Of a DNA stretch of 64,000 bases, positions 50,230-60,874 are shown in pieces. The stretch's first letter is position 1; every line of letters begins with the position of its first letter. The position numbers were made by a program, and so were the translations under genes. The notes below the pieces were generated by a model. That model saw nothing but the letters and a program-made list of their open reading frames with translations. It did no database searches and was not told where the DNA came from. The stretch lies in assembly GCA_004524445.1 (NCBI GenBank), contig SDNP01000012.1, forward strand, positions 16,145-80,144. The letters are read 5' to 3'. The stretch comes from Candidatus Thorarchaeota archaeon. GTDB taxonomy: Archaea > Asgardarchaeota > Thorarchaeia > Thorarchaeales > Thorarchaeaceae.

Positions 50230-51825
50230 CTAAAATACACCGGATATGTTCCCATCCGCATCTATATCCATTTCTTCTGCTGCGGGCTCGCTGGGGAGTC
50301 CAGGCATCAGCATTACATCTCCAGTGTATACAATAACAAAACCGGCCCCAGCACTTACATCAGCCCCACGCACAGTTAGGGTGAAATCTTCTGGGCGACC
50401 TTTCTTGCTAGGATCATCGCTGAGGCTAAATTGTGTTTTCGCCATGCATATCGGGAGCTTGCCATGCCCACGCTTCTTCAACGACCATAACTCTCCGTTG
50501 GCGTTGTCTATGTATCTGACGTCCTTTGCTCCATAGATACTCTTCGCAACCTTCTCAATTTTCACTTTGAGGTCTTCATCAATAGAGTAAGTATAATTCA
50601 CTTCTTTCCCAGTTCCTACAACATCAAGTACTGCCTGCGCCATGTCCTTTCCACCCTCACTGCCTTTGGCAAATACTTCCGAAACTTCCATTCTCCACCC
50701 ATTCTTCTCACAGAATTCCCTGACTTCCGCAATCTCTTCATCAGTATCATCGGGAAAACGGTTCACAGCAACTACGAATGACGGACCAAAGTTTTGGATA
50801 TTCTCTGCATGTTTTTCAAGATTGGGCAACCCCTTCTTGAGGTCATCGTCACCTTGCTCTTTTAGTGCGCGTATACTCGTAATGATTACAACTCCATCCA
50901 CATTGAGATTACCAGCACGTGTGACGATATTCATGAATTTCTCCGCACCGAGGTCCGCTCCGAATCCCGCCTCCACTACTACATAGTCGAAGAGACGCAA
51001 CGCAATATCGATGGCCATTATTGAGTTTGTGCCATGAGCTATATTCGCAAAGGGGCCGATGTGTATCAGAGCTGGTGTTCCCTCTGATGTCTGTACCAGA
51101 TTTGGCTTCAGTGCATCCCTTAGTAAGACAGACATTGCTCCATTTGCATTGATATCTTTGGCGTATACTTCATTAAGATCGTAATCTCTAGATAGCAAGA
51201 TATTGCCGAGTCGTTCCTTCAGGTTAGTATAACCATCAGCCAATGCCATTATTGCCATTATTTCGGATGCTGCGGTGATGACATAGCTATCCTCTCTTGG
51301 AAAACCATTATCCTTCCCTCCAAGCCCCACAACGACTTTTCTTAGCGCTCGATCATTCATATCTATTGTTCTCGTCCAGTAGACTCTTCGGGGATCAATG
51401 CCTGCTTCATTCCCTCTGTTCACATGATTATCTAGCATTGCAGAAAGAAGATTATGAGCTGCTGATATTGCTGGAAAGTCCCCCGTGAATAGGAGATTTA
51501 TCTTCTCGAAAGGATGGACCTCTGATTTTCCTCCACCTGCTGCCCCACCTTTAATCCCAAAGACAGGACCTAGTGATGGTTCGCGAAGAGTGACCACTGC
51601 GTTCTTGCCGAGAGCATTAAGCGACATGGATAGCCCAATAGAGTTTGTAGTCTTGCCCTCTCCCGCGGAGGTGGGTGTGGTTGCGGTTACAAGAATCAGT
51701 TTTCCTTTCCGTTCTCCCAGCTCTTTCCGAATGTTGAGATTGATTTTGGCCATATGCCTTCCATAGGGCTCGAGATACTTCTCAGGAATTCCTGCCTTTT
51801 TTGCGACTTCAGTTATGGGTTTCAT
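50230..51825 (-). CDS. fhs: Formate-tetrahydrofolate ligase
   Basis: TPTSAGEGKTTNSIGLSMSLNALGKNAVVTLREPSLGPVFGIKGGAAGGG; end overlaps the folD SD. Confidence 0.95.
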   Translation of the reverse strand: MKPITEVAKKAGIPEKYLEPYGRHMAKINLNIRKELGERKGKLILVTATTPTSAGEGKTTNSIGLSMSLNALGKNAVVTLREPSLGPVFGIKGGAAGGGKSEVHPFEKINLLFTGDFPAISAAHNLLSAMLDNHVNRGNEAGIDPRRVYWTRTIDMNDRALRKVVVGLGGKDNGFPREDSYVITAASEIMAIMALADGYTNLKERLGNILLSRDYDLNEVYAKDINANGAMSVLLRDALKPNLVQTSEGTPALIHIGPFANIAHGTNSIMAIDIALRLFDYVVVEAGFGADLGAEKFMNIVTRAGNLNVDGVVIITSIRALKEQGDDDLKKGLPNLEKHAENIQNFGPSFVVAVNRFPDDTDEEIAEVREFCEKNGWRMEVSEVFAKGSEGGKDMAQAVLDVVGTGKEVNYTYSIDEDLKVKIEKVAKSIYGAKDVRYIDNANGELWSLKKRGHGKLPICMAKTQFSLSDDPSKKGRPEDFTLTVRGADVSAGAGFVIVYTGDVMLMPGLPSEPAAEEMDIDADGNISGVF

Positions 51826-52028
51826 TTTTCCTACACCAGCGAAAGTAAACTATTGATTGGTTGTTCAAGTGAGTGCGAGTATTCATTGATAAAATGCACC
51901 CTATAGCTACAGAGGAGCTTGATGGTACAACATAAACCCTGAAATTCGCTTAATCATAATAATGTTGTTGAGTTTTACTGAAAAAGAAAATAAGGCAGCG
52001 TGTATATCCCCTTATTGGACTGAGAAAT

Positions 52029-53336
52029 ATGGATAGGCTTCCTCTTGAGGCATTGCCTGATGCGTTGCCTGATGCAATTGATGTCGAGAAGTATGTGATT
52101 TGTACATATTATGTGGGATTACCGCCGTTTATGGACGCTAAGCAGGTTGCTCATGCAGCAGCCATTGAACAGAGCACAGGTACTTGGACGATGGTACCAG
52201 GTGAAACCCTGCAAGTCCGGAAACGTCATGTAGCCAAAGTAGTTGGTCTCTACGAAGTGCCTCAGTATGAGTACAGCACACCTAAGGACCTTGAGAGGCG
52301 ACAATACATAATTCAGGTTGCATTCCCATGGGAGAATTTTGGTGCACAAATACCAATGCTGCTCAGCACAGTGATCGGGAACATCTCTTTGGGTGGAAGA
52401 ATAAAATGCCTTGATATGAGGTTTCCAAAGTCTTGGTTAAAAGAATTCAAGGGACCAAAATTCGGAATAAAGGGACTACGCAAGCTGCTGGGAGTCAAGA
52501 AGCGGCCACTATTGAACAATATGATCAAGCCTTGCGTGTACACCTCAGCTAAGATGGGAGCAGATCTCTGCTATGAGGCTGCGGCCGGCGGTGCAGATAT
52601 CATTAAGGATGACGAATTACTTGCAGATCCCAAATTCAATACCCTTGAAGAGAGAATTCCTCTGTTCATGGAAGCAATCGACAAGGCAGATGCTGAGAAA
52701 GGAGAAAAAACACTCTTCACGGTGAATATCACCGACAAAGTCCCAAAACTGTTCGAGAACGCAGAAAAGGCAATAGAACTAGGTGCCAATGCCCTGATGA
52801 TTAATTTCTTAGCTGTGGGATACTCAGCATTCAGGCATGTCTGTGAAGACCCCTCAATCGATGTCCCAGTTCTGGCACATATGGATATCACTGGAGCCCT
52901 GTCATATTCTCCGATCACCGGAATTGGAAGCAACATTGTGATTGGAAAGCTTCCAAGGATTTGTGGATCGGACATAACAGTATTTCCAGCCCCATACGGA
53001 AAAGCTCCGCTGCTGAAAGAACGATTCTTAGCCATGGCACATGACATGATCATGCCGCTTAGAAATATAGACCAAACAATGCCAATGCCCAGCGGAGGTA
53101 TATCGCAAGGCATGGTAGAAGAGGCAGTGGATGATCTTGGACCGGATATTGTCATAGGTTCAGGTGGTGCAATACATGCACACCCTGATGGACCGAAGGC
53201 TGGAGCAATTGCATTTAGGCAGGCTATTGAAGCAAAGATGAAGGGAATTCATGTCAGCGTGTATGCAAAAGAACATGAAGAACTCAAGAAAGCGATGGAC
53301 TCATGGGGCTCAGGAAGAACGGGTTTCGACTTATGA
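52029..53336 (+). CDS. RuBisCO large-subunit-like protein (RLP-type, several active-site substitutions)
   Basis: QSTGTWT, MIKPCVYTS, GGADIIKDDE, VLAHMDITGA, IVIGKLPRICGSD, MPSGGISQG, GSGGAIHAHP. Confidence 0.88.
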   Translation: MDRLPLEALPDALPDAIDVEKYVICTYYVGLPPFMDAKQVAHAAAIEQSTGTWTMVPGETLQVRKRHVAKVVGLYEVPQYEYSTPKDLERRQYIIQVAFPWENFGAQIPMLLSTVIGNISLGGRIKCLDMRFPKSWLKEFKGPKFGIKGLRKLLGVKKRPLLNNMIKPCVYTSAKMGADLCYEAAAGGADIIKDDELLADPKFNTLEERIPLFMEAIDKADAEKGEKTLFTVNITDKVPKLFENAEKAIELGANALMINFLAVGYSAFRHVCEDPSIDVPVLAHMDITGALSYSPITGIGSNIVIGKLPRICGSDITVFPAPYGKAPLLKERFLAMAHDMIMPLRNIDQTMPMPSGGISQGMVEEAVDDLGPDIVIGSGGAIHAHPDGPKAGAIAFRQAIEAKMKGIHVSVYAKEHEELKKAMDSWGSGRTGFDL

Positions 53337-53448
53337 GCCTAGTTAGGAATCATCACATCAAAGCTTAATTATCAGCTTCTGCAGACTTAAAATCCCCGTA
53401 GATTCCCGTACTTAGAAGAAGATAACTTAGACCTGCAGTAATGAGAGG

Positions 53449-55692
53449 GTGTTCTTGATTAGAAGAAACATAGTAGTTAGGATTGCCATTATCATCCTAG
53501 CTCCCATTAGTCTCTATTATTTTGGAGGGGCATTATGGTATTCCAGTCTCACAATATTGGGCTTCTTTACAATTACCGCATTTGTTTCTGTAGCTGGGAT
53601 ATCAATAGTAGCCCTGAGATTAGATGAAGATAATTCCCTATTCAATGTCATTATAGGATTGCTGTTCTCCTTTTACGCCGTACAATACCTTGGCACATCT
53701 ATCATGGGCATATACTATCAGCAAACACCCGAACAACTACTGACTGTGACAAGGCTATTCTACCAAGTGATAAGCATCACCATACTATCCATTCTGAGTC
53801 TAGCAGGCATAATCAGCAAGATACACGGGCTAAAACGCAAAAAATCAATAGCAAGTGTTGGAGTATTAATCACAGTCATCATTCTTCTTATATCGCTTGC
53901 TTACTCCTTCATCTTCTCAATAGGGAATAGCAATGAGTTCGGTTCTGTGTTGAGCAATGTGGCGGCTATCTTATCTATTCTCTTGTTTCTCTTATCCGCT
54001 GGAGCTTCAGTCCGATATAGGAACCGTATTTCTGGAGTGGATTTCTTCCGTTTTTCAGCAGCTAATATGATTTTTCTGGTTTCTGTGATACCTCTATCCT
54101 TCATTGTCGATGGTTCAATGCAATATTGGACACTATCACTCTCACTCCAAGGCACTGGTTTGTTTATACTCTATCTGTCAATTATGATACCCTGGCTTAC
54201 CTCAAAGGGGCTCAAACTGGGCATCGCTTACGTCAATGCGTCACTGCCAATCTTCGTCGTGTTAATTCCATATCTTGCTGTCATAGCTCTTCAAATCATA
54301 CTGCCAGTTGACATTCTGATAGATACTGGCGCCTATCTAATTGCACATCTGGGAGCTGCATCACTATCGGCTGTAATGGCGTATTTGATCAAAGTCTATT
54401 CGGACATAAAACCAAATGAAAACCAAGCTCCCCTCATATTCATGTTCGCTTCATGGGCTATAGTAAATCTAGCTGAGGTAATTGAGAGTCTCGCAATAGG
54501 ACTCGAGTCTGGTGAGTCCATAATACCCTATATTATTGGAAGCTTCGTCACAGCAACCATGCTGGTAGCGCTCATCAGACGGTTGAAACACAAGAATGTG
54601 AAAGAGCATATCAAGCCAACATGGTGGCTGGTTCTAGGTATCGTCCATACATTAGCGCTAATACTAGTGGGAGAGTATATACAATTCATCGTCATGGGAC
54701 AAATACCTGGGCTCCAAAGAACCCCAGTAAGCCGGTCAGTACTCCTAGCATTCAATCTTGTGAACATGGCACTCTTCGTATATGTTGCATCAACTCTTAC
54801 AGTTCGAGACCAGAAGAGAATCTCTGTAGAGACTCTTGCAGTATGGCTTCTAACTCTATGGATTGTACCCAACGTAATGAAAAGCATCTTTCTGGCTTGG
54901 ACCATAGGTTGGTGGGTAGCTGAAGTATTTATGGCCATGGGCCTGGCTCTTGGACCTGCGCTGCTCGGTTACCAGTACGTTCAAGCAATCTCGGAGGCGG
55001 AAGCATCGGACCGCAAAGCAAGTTTGTTCGCGGATATATTGATGCATGATGTGAGCAACTACCAGCAGGCAATGAAGACCAGCCTAGAGCTTGCCACCTT
55101 TGAGAGCATCCATGATGAGATTAGACAAGAGAGAATCGATAATGCATTAGATGCACTGAATGAATCTGAAAGGCTTGTTTCAAACCTTCGAAAACTAATT
55201 TCTGCCCAAAGCATGAAGCACGCAAATCTTCAGCCAACAAATCTGCAGCGAGTCCTCAAGAGAGCTGCGACGATAGCCAAATCCTCCACCGACAGAAAGC
55301 CAGAGATACAACTGCCAGAGAAGGCAAGTGAGTGTTTTGTGCTTGCGAATGAATTACTTATTGATGTATTTCTGAACCTATTTCTCAATGCTATAGAGAG
55401 CTCTGATGACTCGCCAAGAATCGAGGTGGATATTCATGCTATAACTAGCAATATGCAGAGCTTTTGGAGGGTTGAAGTAGCTGATTTTGGAAGAGGAATC
55501 AAGCCAAGTAGAAAGGAAGATCTCTTTAGACGTTTCATGGAAGGGGCTAAAGGGACGGGTCTTGGACTATCGCTAGTTAAGGCATTGGTAGAATCCTATG
55601 GCGGTGAAGTGTCTGTAAGAGACCGTGTCCCAAGAAGCTTTTCCAAGGGAACAAAATTTGTGCTGGATTTGAGAAGAACGGAACCAAAGTGA
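53449..55692 (+). CDS. Membrane-bound sensor histidine kinase
   Basis: Many TM helices; H-box LMHDVSNYQQAMK; N-box LFLNAIESS; ADFGRGI; KGTGLGLSLVKALVESYGG. Confidence 0.88.
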   Translation: MFLIRRNIVVRIAIIILAPISLYYFGGALWYSSLTILGFFTITAFVSVAGISIVALRLDEDNSLFNVIIGLLFSFYAVQYLGTSIMGIYYQQTPEQLLTVTRLFYQVISITILSILSLAGIISKIHGLKRKKSIASVGVLITVIILLISLAYSFIFSIGNSNEFGSVLSNVAAILSILLFLLSAGASVRYRNRISGVDFFRFSAANMIFLVSVIPLSFIVDGSMQYWTLSLSLQGTGLFILYLSIMIPWLTSKGLKLGIAYVNASLPIFVVLIPYLAVIALQIILPVDILIDTGAYLIAHLGAASLSAVMAYLIKVYSDIKPNENQAPLIFMFASWAIVNLAEVIESLAIGLESGESIIPYIIGSFVTATMLVALIRRLKHKNVKEHIKPTWWLVLGIVHTLALILVGEYIQFIVMGQIPGLQRTPVSRSVLLAFNLVNMALFVYVASTLTVRDQKRISVETLAVWLLTLWIVPNVMKSIFLAWTIGWWVAEVFMAMGLALGPALLGYQYVQAISEAEASDRKASLFADILMHDVSNYQQAMKTSLELATFESIHDEIRQERIDNALDALNESERLVSNLRKLISAQSMKHANLQPTNLQRVLKRAATIAKSSTDRKPEIQLPEKASECFVLANELLIDVFLNLFLNAIESSDDSPRIEVDIHAITSNMQSFWRVEVADFGRGIKPSRKEDLFRRFMEGAKGTGLGLSLVKALVESYGGEVSVRDRVPRSFSKGTKFVLDLRRTEPK

Positions 55693-55719
55693 AAACAGCA
55701 CAAATATCAAGTAAGGAAT

Positions 55720-57303
55720 TCAGTGCTCTTTTTTGTTCAGTTTCTTCCATAAGCCCTTATTCTTCTTGTAATATTCTTTCATGATTTCATATAGATGAGT
55801 ATATGTTTCGAAGTTGTCAGGGTTGGGTGAAAATATACATTCAACCGGTATCTTTTCACTCACTTGATTGAAGTCTCTCAGCTCCCCGAGACCTACGAAT
55901 GCGACCATGGATACGCCTATGCTGCCGGCTTCTAATGGATGTCGCATCCGATTTATTGGCTTCTGGAGAACATCGGCAAAAATCTGCGGCCAGAGATTAG
56001 AATTTGCACACCCACCAATCATGTTGATGCTTGGAACCTCACCCAGCATCTTACTTTTCTCCACACCCTCCATCATCCAGCGTGTATGAAAAGCAACACC
56101 CTCTAAGACAGCTCGGACCATTTCTTTCTTTGTATGTGCCAGAGAGAGGTTGAAGTAACCACCTCGTACATTGTGGTCATCCAGAGGAGTCCGTTCGCCA
56201 AATAGCCATGGAGCGAAGAGTAAATTATCACAACCTGCCACTGCTTGCTCAGCAATCTTGTCAATGGTTTTGAATGGATTTCTGTCCCCACGTCTGCAGA
56301 TTGCACATTCTTCAGAGGCATAGGATTTTACGTTCTCGCATAAATTACAGTGCCATTCCTCGCGAAGATGCTTCAGGCAAGCACCTGCAGACTCTTGTTC
56401 AGCCACCATGAAATACATGCCTGGGATAGCACTCCTTATCGAGCCCGTATATGAACTGATGTCCAGTTTCCGGTCTGCAACGTGTGCACCTAGCCATGCA
56501 CTTGACCCTGCATAGAGGTGAAGTTCCTTCTCACGGACAGCCCCGGACCCAACCCCTGCGGCAGTCATATCTCCGCAACCATTAACAACCCTTGTTTCAG
56601 TAGTGAGTCCAAGTTCGGATGATGCCTCTGAAGTTAGTGAACCAACTACCTCAATAGATGGAGCTAGTCGTGGCAGCTTTTCTTCATCTAGATCCATCCA
56701 ACCTAAAATAGTGTCAGACCATTCGTTCTTTCCCTTCCTCGTATTCATGAACCAAGTAAGGTTGGCACAGTCCCAAGATGTCACATATTCTCCTGTTGCT
56801 TTATGAATCAAGTAATCTTTGCAATCTAAGAATTTGTGAGTCTTTTCGTAGACCTTAGGTCGTTCCTCCATCACCCAGAGAATCTTTCCAATGATATCCT
56901 TGCCAGAGGGCACACCACCCGTAATCCTCAACATTCTGAGCAGGTTGATGGGATTTGATACAATAGCCTTGTTCTGCTTGGCGGCTCGAGAATCCATCCA
57001 AGTCATGCAATTCATCAACGGTACTCCTTCACGATCAACCGGGATAGTACCCATCATTTGTGTAGAGAAAGTGATGGCTATGATATCTCGCACTGAAATC
57101 TGTGATTTTGAAACAGCTTTCATTGTAGTTTCTTTTATTGCATCCCACCAGTGCTTCTCCGGGTCTTGCTCAGCCCAGTTTGGCTGCGGGTAGAGGATTG
57201 GATAACTCTTCTCAGCGGAGGCAAGAATCTCTCCCTCAATATCAACTAGTGATGCTTTGTTTCCGCCCGTGCCAACATCATGCGCCAAAATGTAACCGGT
57301 CAA
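55720..57303 (-). CDS. FGGY-family carbohydrate kinase (xylulokinase-like)
   Basis: ILAHDVGTGGNKASLVD, GCGDMTAAGVGSGAV, INMIGGCANSNLWPQIFADVL. Confidence 0.9.
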   Translation of the reverse strand: MTGYILAHDVGTGGNKASLVDIEGEILASAEKSYPILYPQPNWAEQDPEKHWWDAIKETTMKAVSKSQISVRDIIAITFSTQMMGTIPVDREGVPLMNCMTWMDSRAAKQNKAIVSNPINLLRMLRITGGVPSGKDIIGKILWVMEERPKVYEKTHKFLDCKDYLIHKATGEYVTSWDCANLTWFMNTRKGKNEWSDTILGWMDLDEEKLPRLAPSIEVVGSLTSEASSELGLTTETRVVNGCGDMTAAGVGSGAVREKELHLYAGSSAWLGAHVADRKLDISSYTGSIRSAIPGMYFMVAEQESAGACLKHLREEWHCNLCENVKSYASEECAICRRGDRNPFKTIDKIAEQAVAGCDNLLFAPWLFGERTPLDDHNVRGGYFNLSLAHTKKEMVRAVLEGVAFHTRWMMEGVEKSKMLGEVPSINMIGGCANSNLWPQIFADVLQKPINRMRHPLEAGSIGVSMVAFVGLGELRDFNQVSEKIPVECIFSPNPDNFETYTHLYEIMKEYYKKNKGLWKKLNKKEH

Positions 57304-57415
57304 GAATCAACTACTCTCCAATTCATCCTAGATGTATGTGGCACGACAAATAGGTTTCGCTCTTTTTGAGGCGTTCTAGTAAATCTAATGTAGCTCTCAT
57401 GGAAATGAATTTGAA

Positions 57416-58630
57416 TCAGAGGTCAATCTGCTCAACATTGCCTTCGTGGTCAATTGATTCAATAATCAATGGAGAGCCCTCTCCGGTCACATCATCTAGT
57501 TTCAGATACTCCTGCATGAGGCCAAGAAACTCAAGTGGATTGATACATGCCTCGGGAGGAAGAACCCCTTTACCAGTGACTTTGCCACGTTTCATGAGAA
57601 GTGCACCGATAGCTGCGGGTATACCGGTTCCCTCCCCCATGGATTGGCCCTCTGAAGCAAGAGAGAAGTCAAATTGGTGCGGGTTGTCTTCTACAGTCCC
57701 CTTCATAGTGATTTTGAGACAACCTCGTTGAGTCCCAAAACCCGTTTCTTCAAGAATTTCATCTCTACGTGATATGATATACGCAATAGTAAACTCTCTG
57801 GGGATTACCTCTTGGCCCTTTACATTAATTGCCTCTTCTTCAACGATGCCTAGTCTGACGATTTTGCGGATTAGATCATAGTACTCATCAGGAATGACAC
57901 AGCCAAGATTTGTTACTCTCTGACAATCGATATAATTGGGAAGCGTAATGGTTTCGGGATGGGGATAGGGATAACAACGATAGGTTCCGACACAGTGGAA
58001 CTCAACATCTTGCTCAAGAGCCTTGCCACTATCCTCGAAATATCTCACTGTGGTAAACTCCCCGTCTAGGTACATTGGAATGTCAGCAAGCATGCTGTGA
58101 ATCCTATGAGCAACAACTGCGGGGCCTTCGTTGGGTTCGCCGCCGTGGGCATGAAGAATATCTATTGAGTCAACCTCATCAAGCATATGGTCAGCACAAA
58201 ACTTCGCAAGAAGGTTGGCAACCCCAGGAGAGCTCCCCATTCCGGTCAATGCAGTGATACCGGCATTTTTGGCATTTTCATCCATTTCCAGCAGTTTTTT
58301 TGTGGCGTCGAAGTCATCGCAAACATCGACATAATCGATTCCGGCTTCAATAACCGCTCTCAGCACCATTGGACCATATTTGTAAAAGGGGCCACAACAA
58401 TTTAGAACCACATCAGCACCTTTTACCGCCTTCTTAGTGCTGTCGGGGTTACCAGCATCGACTACAAGAGCAGAACAAGATTCAGAGTCGATTTCCTCAG
58501 CTCGTTGTCGGGCGCCTTCCTCATTTATGTCCGCAATTATAATCTCATCGAAGTCATCGAATGAAGCGAGCGCTCGAACTGCCACGCTGCCCACTATGCC
58601 GCAACCGCCAATAACCACAATTCTTGACAT
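57416..58630 (-). CDS. Saccharopine dehydrogenase-like NAD(P)-binding protein
   Basis: MSRIVVIGGCGIVGSVAVRALA; NCCGPFYKYG; ALTGMGSSPGVANLLAKF. Confidence 0.87.
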   Translation of the reverse strand: MSRIVVIGGCGIVGSVAVRALASFDDFDEIIIADINEEGARQRAEEIDSESCSALVVDAGNPDSTKKAVKGADVVLNCCGPFYKYGPMVLRAVIEAGIDYVDVCDDFDATKKLLEMDENAKNAGITALTGMGSSPGVANLLAKFCADHMLDEVDSIDILHAHGGEPNEGPAVVAHRIHSMLADIPMYLDGEFTTVRYFEDSGKALEQDVEFHCVGTYRCYPYPHPETITLPNYIDCQRVTNLGCVIPDEYYDLIRKIVRLGIVEEEAINVKGQEVIPREFTIAYIISRRDEILEETGFGTQRGCLKITMKGTVEDNPHQFDFSLASEGQSMGEGTGIPAAIGALLMKRGKVTGKGVLPPEACINPLEFLGLMQEYLKLDDVTGEGSPLIIESIDHEGNVEQIDL

Positions 58631-58788
58631 GGTTACTGTATGCACCAATTGCTCCATATAGGTATGTCGAATAAAACCCACTTTGCTGACACATCTGAAG
58701 GTTTGAGAGGCAGAGAATCCGCCGTTAAGTCAAACCCTACTTGACGAGAGATAAATGCAGCAGTGTAATGATACAGTCGTCAAGCGCA

Positions 58789-59541
58789 TCATTCAATCCT
58801 GATGTTCTGTCCAACTGACAACCGAAGCTCCTCAACAGCACTTGCGTTTTTCACAGCAATCTCAAGAGTGTCATAGCTGCCAGTGACCAAGAAGAGACCC
58901 TCATCAGGGCCCTCGGAATAGGTCGGATACCAGTTGAGGTCCCATTTCAAGTCAGAGGTTTCAATCCGGTATTCTTTGCTATTTGCATGGGGAATATTTG
59001 TGATGATATTTCCAAATCTATCAATTCGTACTACTATTCCATCGCGCTCCCGCAGAGGAAATTCCAATTTCACACTCAATTCTGGTTTGAATCCCCCAAG
59101 CACCTGACCTGCCTGACCACGTCCCATATACCCTGCAGCTCTAGCAAATACATCACGGCCATGAAAGGTCTTAGATGCATCATTTTCAACTACTAGCGTG
59201 GAAATGCTCTTTATTCCGTCATGTATTACCGCTGGATACATCAAACCGTTATCTGGCCCAATGAATGAATAATTCTCGGTTCTCACATATACCGAGTCCC
59301 TTTCAGTTCCAACACCCGGATCAATCACACAGACGAAGATGGTGTTCCGTGGAAATTCCGTGAAGGCATTCAACAAAACCCAAGCCCCCTCGCGAACTGA
59401 TTGTGGTCGAATCGAGTGCGTTAAATCAACAATTCGAGAAGTTGGACTCAAAGAGATTATGACGCCTTTCATTATACCCACATATTCGGATTCTCCAAAA
59501 TCAGTCAATAAAACAATAAGTGGGGATTTCCTCATAGCCAT
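58789..59541 (-). CDS. SAM hydroxide adenosyltransferase / DUF62 family
   Basis: VLLTDFGESEYVGIMKGVI, FVCVIDPGVGT, IGPDNGLMYPA, IDRFGNIITNI. Confidence 0.92.
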   Translation of the reverse strand: MAMRKSPLIVLLTDFGESEYVGIMKGVIISLSPTSRIVDLTHSIRPQSVREGAWVLLNAFTEFPRNTIFVCVIDPGVGTERDSVYVRTENYSFIGPDNGLMYPAVIHDGIKSISTLVVENDASKTFHGRDVFARAAGYMGRGQAGQVLGGFKPELSVKLEFPLRERDGIVVRIDRFGNIITNIPHANSKEYRIETSDLKWDLNWYPTYSEGPDEGLFLVTGSYDTLEIAVKNASAVEELRLSVGQNIRIE

Positions 59542-59557
59542 GGTTCTTACCAGCGTT

Positions 59558-60697
59558 CTATTCGATTTTCACCAATCGGATTTCTTTATAATCTGTTAAG
59601 ACGCGAATGTAGCCTCTCAACATTTCATCCACACTATTATCTCCGGTGTCAACCTTAAGTGTCCCACCCTCGATACCTTTGAGCTTTGAAGGGGTACTCA
59701 TAACAATGATGTCGTCCCGTTCGACTTTCTTGATTATCTTAGGACTGATTTGCTGATTACCTCTTCCAAACAGCATTCCTTGATGTCCTATAGGGGACAC
59801 GATGATTTTTGTCTTGCTGAAGTCATCCACCAGATCTAGAATCTGATCTTCATTGAGATCGTTATGAACCTCTCCGTCTTTATACAGGTCGACCCCCAAA
59901 GTGGTCTTTTTTATTTCAAGCAAGTCTGCCACACTCTTTACCGTAGTTCCCGGACCGAGTATGTAGGTCTCATTTTCATCCATATTTTCAAGGATATATC
60001 GGGCAATTGCCTCTTGGGCTTCCTTCTCATCTACTGTTGCGGGGCTGGCCTGTTTGGCGCCCTGAAAGCGGGCAGGAACAGATGGTCCCTTCATATAGCC
60101 GTAGAGCCTGATCTCGAGTTCATCATTCCTGAAGGCCTCTTCATCGATATCCATTATTTCGAATTCAGTCTCACCAGTTTTTCCCTCCTCCACCAAACGT
60201 ATGACCTCTGCGGCGTCCCGAGGATTCAGAACAAAAATGGCACTATACATCTTGACACCAGCCGGAATACCAATGACCAAGATGTCTTCAAGACCATGGT
60301 CTTTGATAGCATCTAAGATATCTCTGGCAGTACCGTCACCGCCAACGAAGGCTATTATATCAACACCTGCATCTGCTAATGCCAAAACGCATCGTTTGGT
60401 ATCGTCAGCTGTCGTTTCATCGGAGATATCCAAATGGACCGTTTCGAAAGGGAGGTTCTCATTCTCGCACTCTTTGGCACCCATCTCGCCAGGACATACA
60501 GTCAAGGAAACATCATGTTTATCGTCCTCAAACAGAGGAGAGAGGGCATCAAGAAAGTCTTCCGCTCGATCTGGAGATACTGGTTCTGCCCCCAATTCTC
60601 TTGCCCTTTCAACTACACCGTCTGTCCCCTTAAGGCCTACACGCCCGCCCATCCCAGCAATAGGATTAACCAAGAAACCAATGTGCAACAATGTCAT
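59558..60697 (-). CDS. ATP-NAD kinase-like protein (AcoX-type)
   Basis: LLHIGFLVNPIAGMGGRVGLKGTDG; AFVGGDGTARDI; GIPAGVKMYSAIFVLNP. Confidence 0.88.
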   Translation of the reverse strand: MTLLHIGFLVNPIAGMGGRVGLKGTDGVVERARELGAEPVSPDRAEDFLDALSPLFEDDKHDVSLTVCPGEMGAKECENENLPFETVHLDISDETTADDTKRCVLALADAGVDIIAFVGGDGTARDILDAIKDHGLEDILVIGIPAGVKMYSAIFVLNPRDAAEVIRLVEEGKTGETEFEIMDIDEEAFRNDELEIRLYGYMKGPSVPARFQGAKQASPATVDEKEAQEAIARYILENMDENETYILGPGTTVKSVADLLEIKKTTLGVDLYKDGEVHNDLNEDQILDLVDDFSKTKIIVSPIGHQGMLFGRGNQQISPKIIKKVERDDIIVMSTPSKLKGIEGGTLKVDTGDNSVDEMLRGYIRVLTDYKEIRLVKIE

Positions 60698-60874
60698 TTC
60701 ATCCCTGTGCAAGATATGTCTGGATAATCTAGACTATAGGGCTTTTGATAGATTCGTTTCAGAAACTCTACTTCCCGTAGGTATGAGAGCCAAGTACAGA
60801 TTCCCCCTCTGTTCGATTTTTCGAAAAGACGCATGCTAATGTATTTTAAATTATTGTAACGCGAAAGACATCGG

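Noticed and set aside
52029-53336. Evidence for autotrophic CO2 fixation
   Set aside because: Active-site substitutions and lack of phosphoribulokinase or nucleotide-salvage genes in the window make that claim unsupported.
60201-60839. 212-aa plus-strand ORF antisense to the NAD-kinase-like gene
   Set aside because: Sense strand has clear kinase motifs; antisense product has no recognisable features.
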